A stretch of DNA of 6,484 nt from Gammaproteobacteria bacterium (GTDB lineage Bacteria; Pseudomonadota; Gammaproteobacteria; Chromatiales; Chromatiaceae): the NCBI GenBank assembly GCA_030625445.1, contig DAOUQU010000094.1, positions 1 to 6,484 on the forward strand, given 5' to 3'. The notes below the pieces were generated by a model. That model saw only the letters and a list, made by a program, of their open reading frames with translations. It was not told where the DNA came from and did not search any database. A program made the position numbers and the translations under genes. Numbering within the stretch: the first letter of the stretch is position 1; each line of letters opens with the position of its first letter. Shown here piece by piece: positions 1-4,571 of this stretch.

Positions 1-513
1 TGCCTAACCATGCCGGCAATGGCAAACGCACAGGATTACATTGTCGAAAATATCGAAGACGGCGATACCATCACCATCATCAATCTCGATGGCGAATCGC
101 GGCGCATCCAGCTATCCGGCATCGATGCACCCGAAGATACAGAAAATGCCAAGCTGAAACTCGACATGCAGAAAAAAGGCTTGTCCAAAGAGAGCTTGCT
201 GGAGATTGGCGAGCTGGCAACCAGCTTCCTCAAGAGTAAAGTGGCTGCCGGGCAGAAGGTAACTCTGCAAGGCGACTTGAGCCAGCGTGACAAATATGGA
301 CGTATTCCCGCCATCGTGATCAGTGAAAAAGGCAGCTCACTGAATCTGCTCATGGTCAGGGAGGGATACGCCATTCTCCTGAAACGTTATCCGCTGGAAG
401 AGAAGTTCAGGACCGCCCTTGAAGAGGCGCAACAGCATGCCAGATCCAGCAACAGTGGATTATGGAAAAGCCATCCTGAAATCATGGCAACATGGAGTAG
501 CCTGAAAAAATAG
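1..513 (+). CDS. Secreted staphylococcal nuclease-like (thermonuclease family) protein, 5' partial
   Basis: This is an SNase-fold (OB-fold) protein, a family of Ca2+-dependent phosphodiesterases that cut DNA and RNA. The frame is open to the left edge, so the true start is probably outside the window. The first residues read CLTMPAMANAQD, which looks like the end of a signal peptide cleaved after ANA, so ATG at 10 or 19 is unlikely to be the real start. Counting from the Met at 10, the core motifs are DGDT (17-20), GIDAPE (37-42, holding the D40/E43 equivalents) and DKYGR (about 93-97, the R87 equivalent). The C-terminal SGLW is also typical of the family. One oddity is that the residue aligning with catalytic Arg35 appears to be Gln34 (IQLSGIDAPE instead of the usual IRLxGIDAPE), although Arg31 and Arg32 lie just before it. 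Activity is therefore uncertain. The stop codon TAG directly abuts a heptamer repeat array. Family assignment is firm; substrate is unknown. Confidence 0.88.
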   Translation, partial: CLTMPAMANAQDYIVENIEDGDTITIINLDGESRRIQLSGIDAPEDTENAKLKLDMQKKGLSKESLLEIGELATSFLKSKVAAGQKVTLQGDLSQRDKYGRIPAIVISEKGSSLNLLMVREGYAILLKRYPLEEKFRTALEEAQQHARSSNSGLWKSHPEIMATWSSLKK

Positions 514-573
514 TTGGCAGTTGGCAGTTGGCAGTTGGCAGTTGGCAGTTGGCAGTTGGCAGTTGGCAGTTGG
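514..573. repeat. Perfect heptamer tandem repeat (TTGGCAG)x8.6
   Basis: Eight exact, uninterrupted copies of TTGGCAG occupy 514-569, with a partial TTGG at 570-573. The array begins at the base after the nuclease TAG stop (511-513). Seven is not a multiple of three, so length changes would shift any frame reading through, but the array is outside both flanking genes. Perfect copies suggest recent slipped-strand expansion. Short tandem heptamers of this sort occur between genes in various bacteria; I cannot say whether this one is a known family. Confidence 0.97.
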
Positions 574-599
574 AAAAAGCATAATCGAGTCATTTCGAA

Positions 600-733
600 C
601 TGCAAGCTCTTTTACTGCAATCTGTAACTTTCTTTTGTTGTTTTTACTGCAAACTGCATACTGACGACTGCATACTTTTTTTCTGCTGCAAACTGCATAC
701 TGACAGCTGCCAACTTTTTTTCTTCTGCAAACT
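600..733. repeat. Degenerate heptamers of opposite orientation (CTGCAAA/CTGCATA/CTGCCAA) with a 39-bp higher-order period
   Basis: This stretch is built from 7-base units starting with CTG: CTGCAAG at 600, CTGCAAT at 615, CTGTAAC at 622, then CTGCAAA, CTGCATA, CTGACGA and CTGCATA from 647. From 686 come CTGCAAA, CTGCATA, CTGACAG and CTGCCAA. CTGCCAA (707-713) is exactly the reverse complement of the upstream TTGGCAG unit. The blocks beginning at 647 and 686 are near-identical 39-base units, each ending in a T run, and a third partial copy begins at 725 (CTGCAAACT). With the array at 514-573 it fills the spacer between the nuclease and cytochrome genes. I see no convincing promoter inside it. 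Confidence 0.85.
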
Positions 734-738
734 AATAT

Positions 739-744
739 TTGGAG
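739..744 (+). promoter_or_regulatory. Ribosome binding site for the dihaem cytochrome c
   Basis: TTGGAG contains a GGAG core (741-744), 10 bases before ATG 755 and 7 before the overlapping TTG at 752. It follows directly on the degenerate repeat block. It supports a start at 752 or 755 and does not separate them; ATG is preferred as the commoner start codon. Confidence 0.6.
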
Positions 745-754
745 CGACGCATTG

Positions 755-1444
755 ATGAAAAAATATCCATACTTGTTACTCGCGGGAGTCGTTTTCGCTG
801 CGTCCCCCTTGCCGGCGGATGCACCGCTGGATGATGAACTCACCCAGGCGATGAGCCTGAAGCCTGATGTTGAAAATGGAAAAGAGGTTTTCAAGCTGTG
901 CATGGCCTGCCACCAGGCAACTGGCTGGGGCCTGGAGGATGGTTCTTTCCCGCAACTTTCGGGTCAGCATCGCAGTGTCATCATCAAACAGATTGCCGAC
1001 ATCCGCGCCGGTAACCGTGACAACCCGCAGATGTATCCCATTGCTAAAGAATCCGTGATGGGTGGTCCGCAGGCAATCTCCGATGTGGCTGCATATATCG
1101 ACACCCTGCCGATGGATCCCGCGCCTGGAACAGGCAGAGGCATCAATAAAGAGAGGGCCGAAAAACTCTTCTACAGAAAATGCGCCGAGTGCCATGGCGC
1201 CGACGGCGGCGGGGATGCCGAAAGGTTTTTCCCGCGCATCCATGGGCAGCACTATGAGTACCTGCTGCGTCAGATCAAGTGGATACGCGATGGCAAACGC
1301 AGGAATGCCAACCCCGTCATGGTCAAGCGTGTCAACAAGATGAAAATGGAAGACCTGGAACTGCTAGCGGATTATGTCTCCCGGCTGAAGCCACCTAGCG
1401 ATTTACTTGCAGAACCCGGCTGGAAAAACCCGGATTTTCAATAG
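755..1444 (+). CDS. Periplasmic dihaem cytochrome c (cytochrome c4-like)
   Basis: This is a 229-residue exported electron carrier with two class I cytochrome c domains. An N-terminal signal peptide (KKY, then a hydrophobic core at residues 6-16) probably ends at PADA, about residue 23. Haem-attachment motifs are CMACH (49-53) and CAECH (143-147), about 94 residues apart. Each is followed by a c4-type FPQLSGQH / FPRIHGQH segment (65-72, 159-166), then an (R/K)QI..(I)R.G(N/K)R helix. Candidate distal Met ligands are Met93 or Met102 in domain 1 and Met189 or Met196 in domain 2. Each domain closes with an AxYI / ADYV helix. In this family such proteins shuttle electrons to terminal oxidases or denitrification enzymes; the actual partner is not visible here. 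TTG at 752 is an alternative start that would add one residue. The gene is separated from the upstream nuclease by 241 bases of repeats and converges with nhaA. Confidence 0.92.
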   Translation: MKKYPYLLLAGVVFAASPLPADAPLDDELTQAMSLKPDVENGKEVFKLCMACHQATGWGLEDGSFPQLSGQHRSVIIKQIADIRAGNRDNPQMYPIAKESVMGGPQAISDVAAYIDTLPMDPAPGTGRGINKERAEKLFYRKCAECHGADGGGDAERFFPRIHGQHYEYLLRQIKWIRDGKRRNANPVMVKRVNKMKMEDLELLADYVSRLKPPSDLLAEPGWKNPDFQ

Positions 1445-1465
1445 CCACAGACAATAAGAATGATG

Positions 1466-1535
1466 AACCACGGAACACACTAAATAGACGGAAGGAAAAC
1501 ATAATGATTCCGTGTCGTCCGTGTGTTCCGTGGTT
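1466..1535. repeat. Inverted repeat with 15-bp perfect arms and 9-bp TCCGTG direct repeats
   Basis: The left arm AACCACGGAACACAC (1466-1480) is the exact reverse complement of GTGTGTTCCGTGGTT (1521-1535). A nested pair, ACGGAA (1488-1493) and TTCCGT (1508-1513), lies inside. The right half is also three in-register 9-base units: TCCGTGTCG (1509), TCCGTGTGT (1518) and TCCGTGGTT (1527). A related two-unit array lies at 3912-3929. It sits between the convergent cytochrome and nhaA genes, so a transcript from either side could fold here. It lacks the compact GC stem plus T run of a standard intrinsic terminator. Confidence 0.9.
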
Positions 1536-1562
1536 AATAAAAAGTTTTCTCAGATGTTTTTA

Positions 1563-1598
1563 TCTCTAATCTGTGTTTATCTGTGTGCATCTGTGGTT
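1563..1598. repeat. 10-bp direct repeats (ATCTGTGNNN)x3 preceded by TCTCTAATC, overlapping the nhaA 3' end
   Basis: Three consecutive 10-base units, ATCTGTGTTT (1569), ATCTGTGTGC (1579) and ATCTGTGGTT (1589), follow a TCTCTAATC box (1563-1571). TCTGTGG (1590-1596) can pair with CCACAGA (1445-1451), just after the cytochrome stop. The nhaA stop codon and its last codons (tail TTDAHR) lie inside this array. With the TCCGTG units at 1509-1535 it forms one composite element whose relative occurs at 3912-3962. Confidence 0.85.
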
Positions 1599-2977
1599 GA
1601 TTTCACCTTGTCACTCACCATAAAGAGCCAGATATAACCGGAGATTCCCGCCGCCAGGGAGGCGAAGAGTATCCCGGTCTTGGCCATCAGCAGTAGCTCC
1701 TCACTCTCTTTGAAACCGAGCTGGGCGACAAAGATCGACATAGTAAAGCCGATACCAGCTAGCAGGGAGACCCCCATGATCTGGGTAAACCTTGTATCCT
1801 TTGGCAGCACGGCGACGCCGAGTTTCAACACCAGCCAGGCGGCCCCTGAGATGCCGATGAATTTTCCGGCCAACAGCCCCAGCACCACCCCTGCCATAAC
1901 CGGATGCGTCATGGTCTCACTGATAGATCCAAATTCCAGCGGAATGCCTGCGTTGACCAGTGCAAATATCGGGATGACCAGATAGGCCACAGGCATGTGC
2001 CACAGGTGCTCAAGACTCTGCAGGGGAGCTTGAACGCTGTGTACTCCATTCTCCAGCGCCTGCACCACGGCACGCAGTGCGTCATTGGTCATAATGCTCT
2101 GGCCCGGCTGGTGACTGGCTTTAAAACGCTTCATCAACCCCCCGACATGCTCAGTGAAACGCTCCGGATTGTATTTTGGTGTTGCAGGAACCGTCAAAGC
2201 GCCCAGAATCCCCGCCAGGGTTGCATGCACCCCTGATCGATACATCGCATACCATAAAAAAACCGCCACAATAAAATAGGGCAGCGTTTTACGGATGCCG
2301 ACCACGTTGAGCAGCAGCAGCACCAGAAACAGTCCGATGCTGATGAACAATGGAAGCAGCGCAATCGTATCGGTATAGAAAATCGCGATCACCATCACAG
2401 CGCCCAGATCATCGACAATTGCCAGCGCGACAAGAAAGGTAATCAACGCTTTGGGCACCCTGCTTGCAAGCAGCGCCAGCGTACCGACGGCGAAGGCGAT
2501 ATCGGTGGCCATGGGTATGCCCCACCCAATCGCGGCGTCGCCCTGGGGATTGATGGCGTAGTAGATCAGCGCTGGAACCAGCATGCCGCCAATCGCTGCA
2601 GAGATCGGTAATATCGCATTTCGCAGCTCAGCCATCTCACCGACCAGCATCTCCCGCTTCAACTCCAGCCCGACAACAAAGAAGAACAGCGCCATGAGGC
2701 CGTCATTGACCCAATGTTGCAGGCTCATGTTCAGGGACCACTCGCCGAAGGAGACGCCGATCGGCGTATGGATGATGTGCGCATAGAGATCCGCAAAGGG
2801 AGAGTTGGCCAGCACCAGCGCCAACACTGCAGTCCCCATCAGCAGCAGTCCACTAGTGGTCTGGCGATGGATAAACTCTTCGAAGGGAGTCAAAATTTTA
2901 TCGAAACTCTTCTCCCAGGGGGCATGAAACACGCCTTTTTTGGGTGCCGTCGTCGATTGCATTGGCTCTTTACTCAT
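1577..2977 (-). CDS. nhaA: Na+/H+ antiporter NhaA, long form
   Basis: This inner-membrane secondary transporter exchanges cytoplasmic Na+ (or Li+) for external H+ and serves in pH and sodium homeostasis. The protein has 466 residues, against about 388 in E. coli, and many hydrophobic segments. Hallmarks are VNDGLMALFFFVVGLELKRE (90-109, the pH-sensing region, with Glu105 matching E. coli Glu78), ATDIAFA (157-163, Asp159 matching Asp133) and VDDLGAV (188-194, Asp189/Asp190 matching the ion-binding Asp163/Asp164). AGKFIG carries the Lys300 equivalent, followed by GIGFTMSIF. The extra length is a 26-residue N-terminal extension, an insertion of roughly 40 residues before WHMPVAYLVIPIFALVNAG (seen in other long NhaA proteins), and a C-terminal tail. 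The tail ends TTDAHR, encoded within a dispersed repeat. A strong AAGGAG lies 6 bases before ATG 2977. The gene follows the DNR-like regulator by 10 bases, so the two are probably co-transcribed. Confidence 0.97.
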   Translation of the reverse strand: MSKEPMQSTTAPKKGVFHAPWEKSFDKILTPFEEFIHRQTTSGLLLMGTAVLALVLANSPFADLYAHIIHTPIGVSFGEWSLNMSLQHWVNDGLMALFFFVVGLELKREMLVGEMAELRNAILPISAAIGGMLVPALIYYAINPQGDAAIGWGIPMATDIAFAVGTLALLASRVPKALITFLVALAIVDDLGAVMVIAIFYTDTIALLPLFISIGLFLVLLLLNVVGIRKTLPYFIVAVFLWYAMYRSGVHATLAGILGALTVPATPKYNPERFTEHVGGLMKRFKASHQPGQSIMTNDALRAVVQALENGVHSVQAPLQSLEHLWHMPVAYLVIPIFALVNAGIPLEFGSISETMTHPVMAGVVLGLLAGKFIGISGAAWLVLKLGVAVLPKDTRFTQIMGVSLLAGIGFTMSIFVAQLGFKESEELLLMAKTGILFASLAAGISGYIWLFMVSDKVKSTTDAHR

Positions 2978-2983
2978 TTGTCA

Positions 2984-2989
2984 CTCCTT
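2984..2989 (-). promoter_or_regulatory. Ribosome binding site of nhaA overlapping the regulator stop codon
   Basis: On the - strand AAGGAG lies 6 bases before the nhaA ATG. Its first two bases (2989 and 2988) are also the last two bases of the TAA stop (2990-2988) of the DNR-like regulator. This fixes the nhaA start and indicates a tightly packed two-gene operon. Confidence 0.85.
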
Positions 2990-3692
2990 ACTCACATTCC
3001 AGCGAAATCAGGTTTCGCATCTTTTCAACTTCCAGCAGTTCAACATGTGAATCATGAACGGCAATCAATTTCCTCTGAACAAGCTGTTTCAAAGTGCGCG
3101 ACAAGGTCTCCGGTTTCATGGAGAGACGGGAGGCAATCACATGTTTGGGAACATCCAGATGGATCTCCTCGCTGACGCCACCTTCTGAAACGACCTGGTT
3201 CAGCAAAAAGTCAATGAGGCGGAAGGTTGCGTTATGCAGTGTCAGACGATCAACCTCGTTGACCATCCAGTGCAGTCGGGCGCTCATCCTTGCAAGCAGA
3301 TTCATGCACAGCTTGATCGATGACTCCATGGTCTGCTTGTAGCCTTTGGCATCAATGGCGACAACAACTGACGGAGAGACTGCCGTCGCATTCACCGGAT
3401 AGCGCGAGCCGCCCAGAAACAGGGCTGCCTCTGCAAAGGTTTGTCCAGGACGAACCAGGTCCATGATCTTCTCGTTGCCCGATGGAGTGAGGCGAAACAG
3501 CTTCATGTTGCCTGAAATCAGCAGGTAGATGGAGGTAAGCTCCTCCCCCTGCAGAAACAGCGACTCATGCTCTCCCAGCTCCACCTGGTGAGAGATCGCA
3601 GCGATAGAGAGGAATTGCTCCTGATCCAGATCTTTCAGCAACAAGCACTTCCGCAGCGCCATGAGACTCGGTCCATCAAGTTTTTTGTTCAT
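2988..3692 (-). CDS. Crp/Fnr-family transcription regulator, DNR-like
   Basis: This is a 234-residue DNA-binding regulator. An N-terminal cyclic-nucleotide-binding-like beta-barrel spans about 35-115 (QGE at 48-50, LISGNMKLFRLTPSGNEKI at 58-76, TFAEAALF at 85-92). A dimerisation helix spans about 122-150 (MSARLHWMVNEVDRL), and a C-terminal winged helix holds ASRLSMKPETLSRTLKQL (187-204). The TFAEA, S.RLH, NAT.R and LS..PET.SR motifs closely match my recollection of Pseudomonas DNR, the haem-dependent NO-responsive member. The recognition helix E195-S198-R199 is the FNR-type E..SR that reads TTGAT half-sites. The N-terminal cysteine cluster of true FNR is absent (only Cys16, Cys129 and Cys233), which argues against an Fe-S oxygen sensor. 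ATG 3692 has no clear Shine-Dalgarno; Met11 (ATG 3662) would give a length nearer DNR. The NO-sensing role is inferred, and nhaA is the only gene visibly linked. Confidence 0.9.
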   Translation of the reverse strand: MNKKLDGPSLMALRKCLLLKDLDQEQFLSIAAISHQVELGEHESLFLQGEELTSIYLLISGNMKLFRLTPSGNEKIMDLVRPGQTFAEAALFLGGSRYPVNATAVSPSVVVAIDAKGYKQTMESSIKLCMNLLARMSARLHWMVNEVDRLTLHNATFRLIDFLLNQVVSEGGVSEEIHLDVPKHVIASRLSMKPETLSRTLKQLVQRKLIAVHDSHVELLEVEKMRNLISLECE

Positions 3693-3712
3693 AGAAGGTA
3701 GTGTGTCGCTAC

Positions 3713-3742
3713 AAAATAATTCGGCATAGTTTATCAGATCAA
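3713..3742 (-). promoter_or_regulatory. Candidate sigma70-type promoter with a TTGAT half-site upstream of the DNR-like gene
   Basis: On the - strand TTGATC (3742-3737) and TATTTT (3718-3713) are separated by 18 bases; each matches its consensus hexamer at four of six positions. Transcription would start about 15 bases before ATG 3692. TTGAT (3742-3738) is also a perfect FNR/DNR half-site, but its partner half (TAAAC, 3733-3729) is poor. Weak evidence. Confidence 0.28.
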
Positions 3743-3806
3743 TACCGGGTACGGTCTGCCATTATCATGGTGCCATGCGTGGAGCATTTTGGCGCCCTAC
3801 AACCCT

Positions 3807-3839
3807 GTCATTGCGAGGAGTGGAACGACGTGGCAATCC
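3807..3839. repeat. Dispersed CATTGCGAGGAG...GGCAATCC repeat element
   Basis: This 33-base stretch starts GTCATTGCGAGGAG and ends GTGGCAATCC, with terminal inverted arms ATTGC (3810-3814) and GCAAT (3833-3837). I recognise the pattern as a dispersed extragenic repeat seen in many unrelated bacterial genomes. Recognition is from memory, not a search. It lies downstream of the GIY-YIG gene and has no coding role that I can see. Confidence 0.7.
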
Positions 3840-3871
3840 TGGCGTTGCAGTTTAGCGCAGTTCGAGATTAC

Positions 3872-3902
3872 GGTGCAATGCGCTGCGCTTATTGACACCC
3901 TA
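3872..3902. repeat. Palindromic GGTGCAAT...ATTGACACC repeat element
   Basis: Arms GGTGCAAT (3872-3879) and ATTGACACC (3891-3899) pair with one bulged base around a GC-rich loop (GCGCTGCGC), and the element ends CCCTAC. It resembles a common proteobacterial extragenic palindrome of the form GGGTGCAATAAGCGCAGCGC. As RNA on the - strand it would form a hairpin after the GIY-YIG gene and could stabilise or end that transcript; this is inferred. Confidence 0.65.
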
Positions 3903-3911
3903 CACTCTAAT

Positions 3912-3962
3912 TCCGTGTGGTCCGTGGTTAAAAATGTCTCTAAATCCCATTCATCTCTGAGC
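3912..3962. repeat. Second copy of the composite TCCGTG / TCTCTAA / ATCTCTG repeat, overlapping the GIY-YIG gene 3' end
   Basis: TCCGTGTGG (3912) and TCCGTGGTT (3921) are followed by AAAAATG, TCTCTAAATC (3937-3946) and CATCTCTGAG (3952-3961). The order and orientation match 1509-1598: TCCGTG units, TTAA with an A run, a TCTCTAA box, then ATCTSTG units. The GIY-YIG stop codon (3942-3940) falls inside the TCTCTAAATC box and its last codons fall in the remainder. Confidence 0.75.
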
Positions 3963-4203
3963 ACAGCAACCCATGCTTTGCCTTCACAGGCAGTTGCTTG
4001 ATGGCGTATTCACGCCGCAGCGCATCGCCGTGACTCGAAACCATTTCACAATAGACCAGCTCTACCGGCAATTTTGAACGCGTATATTTGGATGCCTTGC
4101 CGTCATTATGCTTCGCAATGCGGGATGGTACGTCTGTGGCAATACCGGTATAGAGACTGCCGTCGCAGCACCTCACCATGTAGACGCTCCACTTCGACAT
4201 CAT
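3940..4203 (-). CDS. Small GIY-YIG domain protein (YhbQ/UPF0213-like)
   Basis: This 87-residue protein is a single GIY-YIG nuclease domain, close to the usual length of the stand-alone YhbQ-type family. Visible motifs are VYMV (7-10, the GIY position), LYTGI (17-21, the YIG position), Arg28 and His32 in SRIAKHN, KYTRSKLPVELVY (39-51), and Glu65 in RREYAIK, the metal-binding glutamate position. All expected catalytic positions are present, so a DNA-processing or nuclease function is plausible; the cellular role of this family is poorly defined. Two ATG codons are adjacent at 4203 and 4200. The first overlaps the TGA of cbiX in ATGA, which favours translational coupling since no strong Shine-Dalgarno is visible. 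The last residues (about SEMNGI) are encoded within a dispersed repeat. Confidence 0.9.
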   Translation of the reverse strand: MMSKWSVYMVRCCDGSLYTGIATDVPSRIAKHNDGKASKYTRSKLPVELVYCEMVSSHGDALRREYAIKQLPVKAKHGLLCSEMNGI

Positions 4204-4571
4204 GGATTATCTTCGACCAGGCGCAGAACTATCTCCGCCATCTCCGGCGCACGACCGATATAGGGTGCGATGCGAATCACTGCATCCGGCTTGTGACGAC
4301 ACGCCTTATCGACTTCTGCAGGGATATCCTGCGTCACATGACGGCCGGCAGAGAGGAAATAGGGAAGCACTGTCACCTCATCCGCTCCACGTTCGATAGC
4401 CGCCGCGATTCCATCAGGAATCGATGGTTCGGCGAGCTCCAGAAATGCCGCGGAGACATCATCAAAACTATTTTCCTGATGTGTTAACAGCAGCTGTGCA
4501 AGCCTCCTCACCTCTTCGTTCGATGCTTCCCGGCGACTCCCGTGCGACACGACGATAAGCGCTCTTTTCAT
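4200..4571 (-). CDS. cbiX: Sirohydrochlorin chelatase, short CbiX/SirB type
   Basis: This is a class II chelatase that inserts Co2+ or Fe2+ into sirohydrochlorin, the branch point to cobalamin or sirohaem, and acts in the cytoplasm. The 123-residue protein is a single half-length domain like the archaeal CbiXS homodimers, not the two-domain form of about 250-300 residues. Motifs are VVSHGSRREASNEE (7-20) with metal-binding His10, FLELAEPSI (43-51), and LPYFLSAGRHVTQDIP (69-84) with the second His78. No His-rich metal-binding tail is present. The sequence alone cannot tell cobalt from iron as the physiological metal. ATG 4571 overlaps the pepN TGA in ATGA, with a GGAG 9 bases upstream inside pepN. 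Its own TGA overlaps the GIY-YIG start. If the organism denitrifies, sirohaem could also feed haem d1 synthesis, but this is speculation. Confidence 0.93.
   Translation of the reverse strand: MKRALIVVSHGSRREASNEEVRRLAQLLLTHQENSFDDVSAAFLELAEPSIPDGIAAAIERGADEVTVLPYFLSAGRHVTQDIPAEVDKACRHKPDAVIRIAPYIGRAPEMAEIVLRLVEDNP

Noticed and set aside
635..663. Sigma70 promoter (TTGTTG / CATACT) for the cytochrome gene
   Set aside because: The match to consensus is weak and the hexamers fall within low-complexity repeats that produce such matches by chance.
514..733. CRISPR array
   Set aside because: Units are 7 or 39 bases with no unique spacers of regular size, and no cas genes are nearby.
752..754. TTG as the start of the cytochrome gene
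   Set aside because: It is directly followed by ATG at 755 and adds only one residue; the ribosome binding site fits either, so ATG was preferred.
387..903. Minus-strand open frames through the heptamer array encoding repeated QLPTANC peptides
   Set aside because: The peptide repeat is a by-product of a 7-base unit read in threes (21-base period). The frames overlap two well-supported + strand genes antisense and have no ribosome binding site or family match.
1521..1550. Classical Rho-independent terminator after the cytochrome gene
   Set aside because: The inverted repeat has a loop of about 40 bases and is followed by TTAATAAAAAG, not a T run, so it is not a standard intrinsic terminator.
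3729..3742. Full FNR/DNR palindrome TTGAT-N4-ATCAA
   Set aside because: Only one half is a match; the other half (TAAAC) agrees at about one position, so it was kept only as a low-interest half-site.
3701..4001. Two short + strand open frames in the gap between the regulator and GIY-YIG genes
   Set aside because: They translate dispersed-repeat DNA, overlap the GIY-YIG gene antisense in part, and have no recognisable domain or ribosome binding site.
4074..4487. A 137-codon + strand frame antisense to cbiX and the GIY-YIG gene
   Set aside because: It is a shadow of two genes with clear family motifs on the other strand and its product resembles nothing known to me.
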